This document shows positions 34,250 through 43,276 of a stretch of 64,000 nt of DNA, piece by piece. Origin of the DNA: JAJPHW01 sp963799065 (GTDB taxonomy: Bacteria; Acidobacteriota; Terriglobia; Terriglobales; Acidobacteriaceae). The DNA lies in assembly GCA_963799065.1 (NCBI GenBank), contig CAWCVJ010000003.1, positions 62,001 through 126,000 on the forward strand. Reading direction: 5' to 3'. A program made the translations under genes and the position numbers. The notes under the pieces were generated by a model, which saw nothing but the letters and a program-made list of their open reading frames with translations, was not told where the DNA came from and searched no databases. The first letter of the stretch is position 1. Each line of letters begins with the position of its first letter.

Positions 34250-36301
34250 TTGGCTCCCCCACGGTCAATAGTCAAGGTACTTTCGGCATCTCATGGGCCC
34301 GATACCTTGCTTTACAATCAGAGAGTTACCCTGCCTCTTGGGGTGGTTGGAGCGCCATTGAAGCAGCCGTCCGACAAACACGAAACCAAGCCCAAGTTGG
34401 ATGAAGCCGCGTTTCAGCAATTGCTGGAGGCTGCCTACGTTTTGCAAGAGCACTCGGGGCAATCGGTAGAGCAAGTCGCTGCGTCTAGGCCCGCTCCGCT
34501 CGATCCTATGGCGGAGATTGTCGAGACCCAGCGGTTGATTCACATGGGGGCGCTCGATTTGCAGAGCTCTTGCGGACTGATTGCCGCCCGAGCGCACAAG
34601 GTAGCGCGCTGCTCCAGCGCTTTGGCTGGAACCATCGCTGCCGGCGAGTGGACCTTTCGCGCCGCCGTGGGCGAGGCTGGAAACGAACTCGGTTCGCGTC
34701 TCTCAGCTGAGAAAACCCTCGCGGGAAGTTTGGTCGAGAGCTTGACCGGCTCAACCTTTCAATGCCCGGATGTCGGTAAGAATCCGAAACTGAACACAGC
34801 GTTATGCACGGCGTTGGGCGTGCGGTCGTTTATCTCCGCGATCGTGGCGCACGAAGGGAAAGCGGCGGGTTTTCTGGAACTGCGCTATGAGAAAGCGAAT
34901 GCTTTTAGCCAACAGGATGTGCGCACGGCGGAACTCATGGCCGGCCTTCTTCGCGAAGCGATCATCCGGGAAGCCGAGCGGCAGTGGAGGCAGTCGATCA
35001 ATGCCGAGCGCACGAACATGCTGCAAGTCCTGGATGCCATTAAACCGCAATTGGATCGGCTGGCCCAGCCGCCATCCAACTCGAGACTCGCGCCTGCAGA
35101 AAATTTAGGCAAGCTGCCTGGCTTGGCGGCGGGCGCGGACTTGGCGGTGGAGGCGCCAAAAATTCCTCCGGCGTCGGTCGGTGGCAGGAGGGAATCTGCC
35201 TCTCAGCCGGCAAACGGTGCTGAAAGCGACCGCGCCCTCGCAATCGATATCGAGAAGCTGCTCAAAGACCCGTTCGCACCCAAAACCGTACATCCCTCAA
35301 CGCTCGACGCTGCCTCCGAAGCAATGAGCAGTGAGGATTCCGCCCAGGTCGAACCCAAGTCTTTAGGGGAGCTCACTGCGGACGAGTGGCAGCCCATCGT
35401 AGGCTCAGTGTGCCGGGGCTGCGGCACGCCTTTTACCCAGGAGGAATTCTTTTGCGGAGGCTGCGGCCTGGCCCTGTTTGCTCCCGAGACTGCCTCGGAA
35501 GAGGCCCCGGCGCGAGCTTCGCTTTGGCACTTGCACGTGCAGTCCGAACGAGAGGCGGCCCAAGCCCAAGCTTCCAACACCTTAAGTCTGGAAGGCCGCC
35601 ATAACCTGAGCGCAAGTTCCTCCCGTGATTTGGCAGAGGCCGATTTGCCAGAGGCTCTGCAAACACTGTTTGAGCAGTTCTCCACACAAGAAAAAGACCC
35701 CGAACTCAATTTGGCTTTGCCCAGAGATGTACTTATCGAGACTGAGAATCCGCCGAAAAGCGCAGCGCCGGCACTGACCCATCTAGAACGAAGTTCTGAC
35801 GTGGCGCCGCCTCAGCCGCTTTTAGGCGAGGAGATTACGAGTCAGCCAGCATGGAATTCCGCAGCCGAGACCCAGCAATGGCTGGAGTCCCTTCCGCAAT
35901 CCAAGAAAGCCCCCTGGCTGGCGGAACAATGGCGCACCCACAAGGCCAATGTTTATCTTTTCGTTTCAGCGGTTCTTTTATGCGCAGTGCTCGCGGGATG
36001 GGGAAGTCGTCCCGATCAAACTTACAGCCACACGGCAGCGCCGAAAGCCCAAGCTGACGATTCCTCGAAACTCAATTGGTTTGAGAAAACGTTGGTCTCC
36101 TTCGGCTTGGCCGAACCCCCGCCACCCGCCCCAGCCTACGCGGGAAATCCCTCCACGAAAGTCTGGGAGGATATTCACACCGCAATTTATTATTGCCCGG
36201 GATCCGACTCGTATGGCAAAACCACGAACGGGAAGTATGTTTCCCAACTCACAGCTCAGGAAGATCAATTCGAACCCGCCAATCGAAGAGTCTGCGATTA
36301 G
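34250..36301 (+). CDS. GAF-like, zinc-ribbon, single-TM protein of unknown function
   Basis: I do not recognise this 683-residue protein. Seen in order: an N-terminal GAF-like region (about 95-245: LIHMGALDLQSSCGLIAARAHK through FISAIVAHEGKAAGFLELRYE and FSQQDVRTAELMAGLLREAI), a long Pro/Ala-rich linker, a zinc ribbon CRGCG / CGGCG at about 384-403 (VCRGCGTPF then FFCGGCGLAL), another low-complexity stretch, one membrane helix (VYLFVSAVLLCAVLAGWG, about 567-584), and a C-terminal tail with YYCPGSDSYGKT (about 643-654). The tail should lie in the periplasm. The frame opens with TTG 34250 without a good ribosome site; GTG 34343 is another option, and TACAAT at 34313 could be a -10 box, so the start is uncertain. 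It follows the efflux permease by 27 bp. Confidence 0.65.
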   Translation: MAPPRSIVKVLSASHGPDTLLYNQRVTLPLGVVGAPLKQPSDKHETKPKLDEAAFQQLLEAAYVLQEHSGQSVEQVAASRPAPLDPMAEIVETQRLIHMGALDLQSSCGLIAARAHKVARCSSALAGTIAAGEWTFRAAVGEAGNELGSRLSAEKTLAGSLVESLTGSTFQCPDVGKNPKLNTALCTALGVRSFISAIVAHEGKAAGFLELRYEKANAFSQQDVRTAELMAGLLREAIIREAERQWRQSINAERTNMLQVLDAIKPQLDRLAQPPSNSRLAPAENLGKLPGLAAGADLAVEAPKIPPASVGGRRESASQPANGAESDRALAIDIEKLLKDPFAPKTVHPSTLDAASEAMSSEDSAQVEPKSLGELTADEWQPIVGSVCRGCGTPFTQEEFFCGGCGLALFAPETASEEAPARASLWHLHVQSEREAAQAQASNTLSLEGRHNLSASSSRDLAEADLPEALQTLFEQFSTQEKDPELNLALPRDVLIETENPPKSAAPALTHLERSSDVAPPQPLLGEEITSQPAWNSAAETQQWLESLPQSKKAPWLAEQWRTHKANVYLFVSAVLLCAVLAGWGSRPDQTYSHTAAPKAQADDSSKLNWFEKTLVSFGLAEPPPPAPAYAGNPSTKVWEDIHTAIYYCPGSDSYGKTTNGKYVSQLTAQEDQFEPANRRVCD

Positions 36302-36325
36302 GGGCGGCATAGCCTTGCCGCCGTT

Positions 36326-36559
36326 CTATGTGCTCAAGGAGTTCTCGTGCCGTCGGGCCTCATACCATAGCGCCAATTCGACTCGATTCCACAGTCCCAG
36401 CTTGTCGTAAATTACGCGAAGGTAGTTCTTGACAACGTGTTCGGTGGTGCCGATGGCAGCGGCAACCTCGCTGTTCTTGAGTCCCCCGGCCACCAGTTCG
36501 ATGACCCGCCGTTCTCGTTCGTTAGGAGTGCGTTTTCCGTACATATCCCCTCTAACCAT
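36326..36559 (-). CDS. LuxR-type HTH mini-regulator
   Basis: The 77-residue protein is little more than a LuxR/GerE helix-turn-helix: TPNERERRVIELVAGGLKNSEVAAAIGTTEHVVKNYLRVIYDKLG. No receiver or ligand domain is present. GGAGG sits 6 bases before ATG 36559, a strong ribosome site, although that start lies inside the 3' part of the upstream LuxR-like frame (36412-36768) in another reading frame. Targets are unknown; small stand-alone LuxR domains may modulate larger regulators. Confidence 0.8.
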   Translation of the reverse strand: MVRGDMYGKRTPNERERRVIELVAGGLKNSEVAAAIGTTEHVVKNYLRVIYDKLGLWNRVELALWYEARRHENSLST

Positions 36560-36768
36560 AGCTGCCTCCGATACAAGAGTGTGGCGAGCTTGACCCGCTT
36601 AATCCCGTTATCAATGTTGAATCGTATGAAAAGCCGGTTAAAATGCGCCTTGACTGTTCGCGGAGCGATCTTGAGTTCTTTGCCAATTTCGGCGTTGTCA
36701 TAACCCTGCAGCAGGAGTTCGGCGATGCGCTGCTCTCGCGGCTGTAGTGGAACGGTGAAATTAGTCAT
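36412..36768 (-). CDS. LuxR-type HTH protein, C-terminus overlapping the next gene
   Basis: The first 70 residues of this 118-residue frame form a LuxR helix-turn-helix (LQPREQRIAELLLQGYDNAEIGKELKIAPRTVKAHFNRLFIRF). The start at 36768 has GGGGAG upstream. After about residue 75 the frame reads through the following LuxR gene out of frame for 148 bp, and that tail (ENALLTNENGGSSNWW) has no family look. Either the overlap is real, or a frame change once joined two HTH domains in one protein. The promoter side upstream is AT-rich. Confidence 0.7.
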   Translation of the reverse strand: MTNFTVPLQPREQRIAELLLQGYDNAEIGKELKIAPRTVKAHFNRLFIRFNIDNGIKRVKLATLLYRRQLWLEGICTENALLTNENGGSSNWWPGDSRTARLPLPSAPPNTLSRTTFA

Positions 36769-37244
36769 TCTAGCTCCCCATTGAGGTTTTAATTAAATCG
36801 TGATTGTGCCGACAGTGCTCAAGATAAACACGCTTAAGCATGAATAAGTTTCGTTCACGGTATGACTTTTCATAGCATTCACGATGCCAAGTCGAAATGT
36901 TTTTCACAGGTTGAAGCAAAGGGGTGCGATTCCGAGCGTCATCCCAGGGAACAGGTTGCCTAAGCGCCTCGCTGGCTCCACTTCAACCAGGATGCGAAGG
37001 GCGATCTCGACGACGATGAACACTGTACAAAACGGATGATTGCCACGACCTTCCGTGGAGGACAAAATGCCGCTTCGTCGGCATCGTCGGCGAAACCAAG
37101 ACTTCGCTTCGGCAACAGTCTGGTCAGTCTCCCTGCTACCCTTGGTGAGCCGGTAAAAAATTGCAAGCACGCGCTCTGGAAAAAATACACGCTGCGTTGC
37201 CTTAATTTACACCCTCAATCGGCTCGTGCAAGACGCAATCCGCT
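36769..37244. other. 476-bp region without a recognised gene
   Basis: The left 130 bp are AT-rich and hold the promoter of the minus-strand LuxR genes; TTGAGC with a later TTTAAT is a weak match to -35/-10 boxes at long spacing. The right part contains only short open frames (for example 37036-37263) with poor codon content and no Shine-Dalgarno. I see no RNA structure of note. Confidence 0.5.
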
Positions 37245-38015
37245 ATGGGTACTCCTGAAATAGAGATCACAATCCGGTCGTTTGATCACCCGAGCGACCT
37301 GTTGGGTGCGCCGCGTATTGCACTGTCGGAGGTGCAAGTTTGGCACGGGAGCATCGAATTGGCTCCCACCGATCTGCGTCGGGCGGAGCAACTTCTCAGC
37401 GCGGATGAAAAGGAAAGAGCACAACGCTTTCATTTTGACGAACACCGCAATCGCTATGTCGCCGGTCGGGGAATTCTGCGCACGCTGACAGGCGCTCAAC
37501 TCGGTATCGAACCATCCGCCTTGAGTTTTCTATATACCGAGTTCGGTAAACCCTATCTAAGCGCCGAAACCGTGGACATCGAATCCGAGCGCTCCCATTT
37601 ACAGTTCAATGTTTCGCATAGCGAGGGCTACGCCGCATTTGCGCTGACTTGGAATCGGCGAGTGGGCGTCGATGTGGAAAGGGTTCGTGACGATATCAAG
37701 TGCCTTGACCTGGCGGAACGTTTTTTTTCCCGGGCGGAAAACCAAGCTCTGCGAGACGTCCCACAAGACGCCATCGCAGCGGCATTCTTCCGTGGCTGGA
37801 CGCGCAAAGAGGCGTACATCAAAGCCTTGGGCGAAGGGCTATCGCATCCTTTGGATCAGTTCGACGTATCGCTTGAGTCCAATCCGAAGAATGCCCTGCT
37901 AACAACACGCCCCGACGCGGAGGTCGCCGGGCATTGGCAGCTGAGGCCGTTTGCAGCACGAAGCGGCTACGCGGGAGCCATTGCCTTCGAGATCGCCTGG
38001 TCACGCACAACCTGA
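37245..38015 (+). CDS. 4'-phosphopantetheinyl transferase, Sfp type
   Basis: Sfp-type enzymes load the phosphopantetheine arm of CoA onto carrier proteins of fatty-acid, polyketide or nonribosomal peptide synthesis. The 256-residue length is the Sfp class. Motifs: ERAQRFHFDEHRNRYVAGRGILR, FGKPYL, NVSHSEGYAAFAL, the metal-binding GVDVER, and the WTRKEAYIKALGEGLS helix. No carrier-protein or synthase gene is in the window, so its partner is elsewhere. It stands alone in the plus direction. Confidence 0.92.
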   Translation: MGTPEIEITIRSFDHPSDLLGAPRIALSEVQVWHGSIELAPTDLRRAEQLLSADEKERAQRFHFDEHRNRYVAGRGILRTLTGAQLGIEPSALSFLYTEFGKPYLSAETVDIESERSHLQFNVSHSEGYAAFALTWNRRVGVDVERVRDDIKCLDLAERFFSRAENQALRDVPQDAIAAAFFRGWTRKEAYIKALGEGLSHPLDQFDVSLESNPKNALLTTRPDAEVAGHWQLRPFAARSGYAGAIAFEIAWSRTT

Positions 38016-38453
38016 ATTCGAACCACCCCAGAAATTCCCAGACGACCAATGCTTCCGCATAGCTGCAAACTTTTGCGGCAACACAGGGGCGGGGATGGCC
38101 GAGGACTTGCCCTTCCCCCCATTCAAACCTCTGAATCATTAGCGACTTAGTGGGCTATAGAGGCGCAGGGGAAGGAAGTGCAATTGCATCCATCATGGAG
38201 AGCCCTATCGAACAACCAAATAAAGGACAGCGATTCATGCGAAGATTCCGTTTTGTTGAGCTGAGGCGACGTAGTAACCTATAGAGCGATTGGCGAATTA
38301 AAATTTTTGTCCCTCAGCTTCTTCATCCGCGCGTCACAAGCGGCCTTTAGGGTCTAGACAAGAAATCCGGACGGAACAGTCAGTCGGAATTAAATCTCAT
38401 AAATTACAGTCGGCCTTGTGAAACGGGCCTGCAAACTCGGGAGGAGTACGCAT
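38016..38453. other. 438-bp region without a recognised gene
   Basis: Between the PPTase and sat-cysC. It must hold the sat-cysC promoter and leader. I looked for a SAM-type riboswitch or a clear -35/-10 pair and saw none. CAGTCGG occurs twice (around 38379 and 38407), which may be chance. Confidence 0.45.
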
Positions 38454-40199
38454 TTGAACGCTTCAGTCAGCCATCTTATTGCAGCCCATGGGGGGGAACT
38501 GATCGACCTCATGGCAAACAAGGAAGAAGTTTCCGCATTAAAAGCGCAATCGCGCGAATGGCCATCGTGGGATCTGAGTCCGCGACAGGTCTGCGATCTG
38601 GAGTTGCTGATGAGTGGCGGATTCTCTCCGCTGCAAGGCTTCATGAACCGCGCCGACTATGAAGGCGTGTGCCACAATATGCGGCTCACCTCCGGCGTGC
38701 TTTGGCCTATTCCGATCACACTCGACGTGAAGGAAGAATTCGCGAAGACGCTGACTCCGGGCAGCAGTAAAGTTGCGTTGCGCGACGGCGAAGGCGTGAT
38801 GCTGGCCGTGTTGCACGTTGAAGATGTATGGCAGGCCGACCGCAAGGCTGAAGCTCAGGCCGTGTTCGGCAGCACCAGCGCCGCCCATCCGGGCGCCGAT
38901 TTTGCCATTAATAAATCGCATCCGTGGTACGTCGGTGGACGCGTTGAGGGCGTGGAAGCGCCCCATCACTATGATTTCCGCAGTCTCCGGCTTACGCCCG
39001 CGGAGTTGCGCGCAGAGTTCGCTCGGCTGGGATGGCGCAAAGTGGTTGCGTTCCAAACCCGCAATCCTATGCATCGGGCTCACGTTGAGCTGACTTTTCG
39101 CGCGGCAAAAAATGTCGAAGCAAACCTTCTCATTCATCCGTCCGTCGGATTGACCAAGCCGGGCGACGTGGATTACTTCACCCGCGTGCGCTGCTATCAG
39201 TTGTTGCTGCCGAAGTATCCGCAGAATACCGCGAAGCTTTCGCTGCTGCCTCTGGCCATGCGCATGGGCGGTCCGCGCGAGGCCATCTGGCACGCTCTGA
39301 TTCGCAAGAATCATGGCGTCACGCATTTCATCGTGGGACGCGATCATGCTGGCCCGGGCAAGGATACGGACGGCAAGAATTTTTACGGCCCATACGACGC
39401 GCAGGAACTTTATAAGAAGCACGAAGCGGACATCGGCGTGGTCATGGTTCCCTTCCAGATGATGGTGTACCTCGAAGATCAGGACAAGTATTTCCCGCAG
39501 GACGAAGTCCCCAAGGGCGCGCGCGTGCTGGATATTTCCGGCACCGAGCTCCGCCAGCGTTTGAATGAAGGCCGCGATATTCCGAGCTGGTTTACTTACC
39601 CTGAAGTCGTGCATGAATTGCGCCGCAGCTTTCCGCCACGGCATAAGCAGGGCGTGACCATCTTCTTCACCGGACTTTCGGGTTCCGGCAAGTCGACGAT
39701 CGCGAACGTGCTGATGACGAAATTTTTGGAAATGGGCGGACGTCCGGTCACGATCCTGGATGGCGATCTGGTACGCAAGAATCTTTCGTCCGAACTGGGA
39801 TTCTCGAAAGAGCATCGCGACATCAACATTCGCCGCATCGGCTACGTTGCGTCCGAGATCACGAAGAACGGCGGCATAGCGGTATGTGCGCCGATTGCTC
39901 CCTACGAAGCAACGCGTAAAGCGGTGCGCGAGATGATTGAGCCTCATGGCGGATTCATTCTGGTTCACGTTTCGACTTCGGTGGATGTTTGCGAGCAACG
40001 CGATCGCAAGGGCCTTTACGCGAAAGCCAGGGCGGGAATTCTCAAGGAGTTCACCGGAATTTCCGATCCTTATGAAGTTCCCGAGAAGGCCGAAGTCGTG
40101 ATCAACACGGGTGAGTTGTCGCCGGAAGAAGCCGCTCAGGAGATTATTCTGCACCTGGAGCGCGAAGGCTTCATCGGCGCGAATGAGCCCGCGGCCTAG
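38454..40199 (+). CDS. bifunctional sulfate adenylyltransferase/APS kinase
   Basis: This fusion makes APS from sulfate and ATP, then phosphorylates it to PAPS. From TTG 38454 the protein is 581 residues. The ATP-sulfurylase half has VVAFQTRNPMHRAHVEL (about 198-214) and IVGRDHAGPG; the APS-kinase half begins at about 395 with TIFFTGLSGSGKSTIAN (Walker A) and continues ILDGDLVRKNLSSELGFSKEHRD and APIAPYEATRK. TTG 38454 is chosen because GGGAGGAG ends 7 bases upstream; GTG 38418 is also open but has no such site. A sulfite exporter-like gene and cysQ follow, so this looks like a PAPS operon. PAPS may serve sulfation or assimilation; the reductases are not here. Confidence 0.95.
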   Translation: MNASVSHLIAAHGGELIDLMANKEEVSALKAQSREWPSWDLSPRQVCDLELLMSGGFSPLQGFMNRADYEGVCHNMRLTSGVLWPIPITLDVKEEFAKTLTPGSSKVALRDGEGVMLAVLHVEDVWQADRKAEAQAVFGSTSAAHPGADFAINKSHPWYVGGRVEGVEAPHHYDFRSLRLTPAELRAEFARLGWRKVVAFQTRNPMHRAHVELTFRAAKNVEANLLIHPSVGLTKPGDVDYFTRVRCYQLLLPKYPQNTAKLSLLPLAMRMGGPREAIWHALIRKNHGVTHFIVGRDHAGPGKDTDGKNFYGPYDAQELYKKHEADIGVVMVPFQMMVYLEDQDKYFPQDEVPKGARVLDISGTELRQRLNEGRDIPSWFTYPEVVHELRRSFPPRHKQGVTIFFTGLSGSGKSTIANVLMTKFLEMGGRPVTILDGDLVRKNLSSELGFSKEHRDINIRRIGYVASEITKNGGIAVCAPIAPYEATRKAVREMIEPHGGFILVHVSTSVDVCEQRDRKGLYAKARAGILKEFTGISDPYEVPEKAEVVINTGELSPEEAAQEIILHLEREGFIGANEPAA

Positions 40200-40214
40200 G
40201 GACTGAGTCTTCTT

Positions 40215-40985
40215 GTGATTCTTTTTGCGGGCAAGATCTTTATTGGATTGATGGTAGGCACCCTGATCGGCCTGACCGGGGTAGGGGGCGGCGTTCTGTT
40301 GCTGCCCCTTTTAATTTTTGTTCTGGGAGTGCCTCCGATTCTGGCGGTGGGCTCGGACGCGTTATTTAATTTTTTCACCAAGATTCCGTCGAGCCTGGTT
40401 CATCTCAGTAAAGGCACGGTGCGGAAGAAGGTCGTGTTGGCATTGGCAGTCGGCAGCGTGCCCGGTTCTTATCTTGGCGTGACGCTGCTCGGTCATTTGC
40501 GCACGGTTTACGGTACGGGCGTTAACAAGTTTGTCACCATTGCGGTGGGAATCATGTTGATCTGCATTCCCACGCTCCTGTTGTTCCAGCGCAAAATTGA
40601 AGAGCGAGTGGCGAATCGGCCTCCGACTGCAAAGTCGTTTCTTGGAATGTCGGCGATTGGGCTGCTGGCGGGCTTTTTGGTCGGGATGACTTCCGTGGGC
40701 TCGGGCAGCATCGTGATGATGTTGTTGCTTTTGTTTTATAGCTTTCCGCCCAAAGTGATGGTCGGGACGGATATAGTCCATGCGGTCGCGCTCACCGGCA
40801 TGACGAGCCTGCTGCATTATCGATTAGGCAATATCAATTTTTCGCTGGTGGGCGCATTGCTGATCGGATCGATCCCCGGCGGCTTGATCGGATCTCAACT
40901 CAGCACGCGAGTTCCCACGCTATGGCTGCGGCGACTTCTTTGCACAGTCCTGCTGGCGACAGGCCTTCGCATGTTGATCGGATAG
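40215..40985 (+). CDS. TauE/SafE-family sulfite/anion exporter-like membrane protein
   Basis: The 256-residue integral membrane protein (about eight helices) belongs to the TauE/SafE family, exporters or importers of sulfite, sulfoacetate and similar anions. The family repeat is visible twice: LIGLTGVGGGVLLLPLLIFVLGVPPILAVGSDALF and GFLVGMTSVGSGSIVMMLLLLF with VGTDIVHAVALT. It starts with GTG 40215, 15 bp after sat-cysC, so it is probably co-transcribed; moving sulfate or sulfite fits the context. Confidence 0.88.
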   Translation: MILFAGKIFIGLMVGTLIGLTGVGGGVLLLPLLIFVLGVPPILAVGSDALFNFFTKIPSSLVHLSKGTVRKKVVLALAVGSVPGSYLGVTLLGHLRTVYGTGVNKFVTIAVGIMLICIPTLLLFQRKIEERVANRPPTAKSFLGMSAIGLLAGFLVGMTSVGSGSIVMMLLLLFYSFPPKVMVGTDIVHAVALTGMTSLLHYRLGNINFSLVGALLIGSIPGGLIGSQLSTRVPTLWLRRLLCTVLLATGLRMLIG

Positions 40986-41018
40986 ATTTTCCACGACTTT
41001 TTTATACAGAACCTTTTT

Positions 41019-41828
41019 ATGACTTCCTCACAAAACCGCGAAACCTTGGACCGAATTCAGGCTGCGCTGGAGTCCGCGCGAGTCGTTTTGAGCCGATTTA
41101 CTTCCGGAGCCATCGAGACAGAATATAAAGTCGGGCATGATCCAGTGACAGAAGCAGATCGCGCCGCCGATGCTGTGCTCCGCAAAGAATTGCTTCGTGA
41201 AGGCGAAGGCTGGCTTTCCGAAGAGAGCGTGGACGACCTCACGCGCCTGGACAGGAGTCGCGTGTGGGTTGTCGATCCCCTGGATGGCACACGCGAATTC
41301 GTGCAGGGCATTCCGGAGTTTTGCGTTTCGGTGGCGATGGTGGAAAACGGAATTCCCGTCGCAGGCGGCATTTGCAATCCCGCAACAAACGAGATCGTGA
41401 TTGGCTCGCTGGAGTCGGGAATCACTTACAACGGGCAACCTGCGCAGCCCAGTCAGCGCACTTCGCTCGCAGGCGCTGTGATTCTTGCCAGTCGCAGTGA
41501 ACTCAAACGTGGCGAATGGGCGCAGTTTCAAAACTCGACTTCGATCGTGAAGCCCATAGGATCGGTGGCCTACAAACTCGGCTTAGTCGCTGCGGGCAAA
41601 GCCGACGTGACCTTTACGCTCACGCCTAAGAACGAGTGGGATGTCGCCGCGGGCGCCGCGTTGGTCCAAGCCGCTGGAGGCTATGTCCGCACATTGGACA
41701 ACCAGCCGCTACAGTGCAATTTGAGAAATCCTTTGCTCTCGGGTCTTATTGCCTGCGGGCCGAAGTTGAAAGATGAGTTGATGGAGATGCTGCGCGAGCA
41801 TCTGCCCGCGGCTCCGGCGAGAGTCTAG
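41019..41828 (+). CDS. cysQ: 3'(2'),5'-bisphosphate nucleotidase (inositol-monophosphatase family)
   Basis: CysQ removes the 3' phosphate of PAP, the by-product of PAPS use. The 269-residue protein shows the IMPase-family metal motifs: VTEADRAAD, WLSEES, VVDPLDGTREFV (about 84-95), and the late NEWDVAAGAALVQAAGG. The position 33 bp after the TauE gene and behind sat-cysC supports PAP as the substrate over inositol phosphate. Confidence 0.88.
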   Translation: MTSSQNRETLDRIQAALESARVVLSRFTSGAIETEYKVGHDPVTEADRAADAVLRKELLREGEGWLSEESVDDLTRLDRSRVWVVDPLDGTREFVQGIPEFCVSVAMVENGIPVAGGICNPATNEIVIGSLESGITYNGQPAQPSQRTSLAGAVILASRSELKRGEWAQFQNSTSIVKPIGSVAYKLGLVAAGKADVTFTLTPKNEWDVAAGAALVQAAGGYVRTLDNQPLQCNLRNPLLSGLIACGPKLKDELMEMLREHLPAAPARV

Positions 41829-41884
41829 TTCTGAACCGACCCTGAAATTAATCCGAGCGGCGCCGGTGTTAGTATTTGCCTTCG

Positions 41885-43276
41885 ATGCTCTTCCAGGGCG
41901 CCAGCGCGACTCCGAATTTCCTTCGGGCTTTTTGGCATGATGCGGCATATTTGTTCGCCGGGTCGGCCTTTATCGCATTTGGATTGGTCGCGGCCGCTCT
42001 CGCGGCCCTGCGTCGAAAGTTTGACCCGTTATTGATTTACTTTGCGCTCTTCGCCTCGTTATACGGGTTTAGGATGTGGGTGCAATCCGACATTCTGCAA
42101 ATTGCTTGGGGTAATTCCGGGCTCTTTTGGCGATTGAGTTCTGCCCTTGATTATTTGATGCTGGTTCCGGCGGTGCTCTTTTTCAACGCGGCTGAAATCA
42201 CGCGTCAGAGAGCCCGCATCGTGGGCTATCTTTTAGCGTTGACGGGGATAGTCTTGGCCATCGCGGCGCTGGCAACTGGACCAGCGCGGACTTACCACTT
42301 GGTGAACAATACCGCGGTGATCCTCGCTACGCTCTTCTTGATTGCGGATTTCGGCTTCTATCGCGAACGCGACGACGACTTCTTGGTGGTGCGTCGCGGT
42401 TTCATGTCCTTCGCTGTGCTCATTGTTTTTGACAATGTCTCAGGCGCGCTTGCTTTGCCTCTGCCGAGGTTCGAGCCGCTGGGCTTTGCTGCGCTTCTGG
42501 TGTCTCTGGGGATTGTTACGGCCCGCCGCATTTTCAAGCGCGATCAGCAGTTGCTCGCAATCCAAAATGAGTTGGAAGTTGCGCGCCGCATTCAGCTTTC
42601 GATTCTCCCGGAGAAATTTCCTGCGTCACAGTGCTTTCAGGTTGAGGCGCGCTATGTGCCGCTGAGTTCGGTCGCGGGCGATTTTTATGACTATGTTGTG
42701 GCCGAGGAAAGCTGCGCTGCCTTACTGATTGCCGATGTCTCCGGTCATGGTGTGCCGGCGGCGCTGATTGCTTCCATGGTGAAGGTCGTCGCCGGTTCGC
42801 AACGCGAGAACGCCTCTGAGCCGGCGAAGTTTTTGACCGGAATGAACGCAGCCTTATGCGGCAACACGCAAGGGCAATTTGTGACCGCGGCCTTGGTCTG
42901 GCTGGATGGAGCGTCTCGCGAATTGCGCTACGCCGCCGCGGGACATCCGCCCATGCTGCTGCTCCGCGACGGCAAGGTCAGTGAGGTGATGGAGAACGGG
43001 CTGATTCTCGGAATCTTCGACTATGCCGGGTATGCGGAGGCGAGATTCACTTTGCAAAAGGGAGATCGTCTGCTGCTCTACACCGACGGGATCGTGGAGG
43101 CGGCAGATCGCGAGGGGGAATTTTTCGGTCGAGAGCGACTCGGCTCGTTGCTCGCCGAGACTGCTCGACTCTCTGCATCGGACGTGGCGGATCGTGTGGT
43201 TGCCGCCGTCAAGACATGGGCTTTTTCGCAGGAGGACGACCTCACGTTAATCGTCTGCGATTACTTACATCCTTAA
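41885..43276 (+). CDS. membrane PP2C-type serine phosphatase (SpoIIE/RsbU-like)
   Basis: The protein (463 residues from ATG 41885; TTG 41876 is also open) has about seven N-terminal membrane helices (residues 15-215), then a short linker (DQQLLAIQNELEVARRIQLSILPEKF) and a PP2C/SpoIIE domain with metal-binding GDFYDYV, LIADVSGHGVPAAL, YAAAGHPPMLLL and LLLYTDGIVEA, ending DDLTLIVCDY. Such proteins dephosphorylate anti-sigma-factor antagonists in response to a membrane signal. No antagonist or anti-sigma gene is adjacent. Confidence 0.88.
   Translation: MLFQGASATPNFLRAFWHDAAYLFAGSAFIAFGLVAAALAALRRKFDPLLIYFALFASLYGFRMWVQSDILQIAWGNSGLFWRLSSALDYLMLVPAVLFFNAAEITRQRARIVGYLLALTGIVLAIAALATGPARTYHLVNNTAVILATLFLIADFGFYRERDDDFLVVRRGFMSFAVLIVFDNVSGALALPLPRFEPLGFAALLVSLGIVTARRIFKRDQQLLAIQNELEVARRIQLSILPEKFPASQCFQVEARYVPLSSVAGDFYDYVVAEESCAALLIADVSGHGVPAALIASMVKVVAGSQRENASEPAKFLTGMNAALCGNTQGQFVTAALVWLDGASRELRYAAAGHPPMLLLRDGKVSEVMENGLILGIFDYAGYAEARFTLQKGDRLLLYTDGIVEAADREGEFFGRERLGSLLAETARLSASDVADRVVAAVKTWAFSQEDDLTLIVCDYLHP

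Noticed and set aside
37036..37263. 75-codon open frame in the gap before the PPTase
   Set aside because: No Shine-Dalgarno, overlaps the PPTase start, and composition unlike a protein.
38538..40154. 538-codon minus-strand open frame
   Set aside because: It is a shadow of sat-cysC, whose motifs are unmistakable; the antisense product has no family features.
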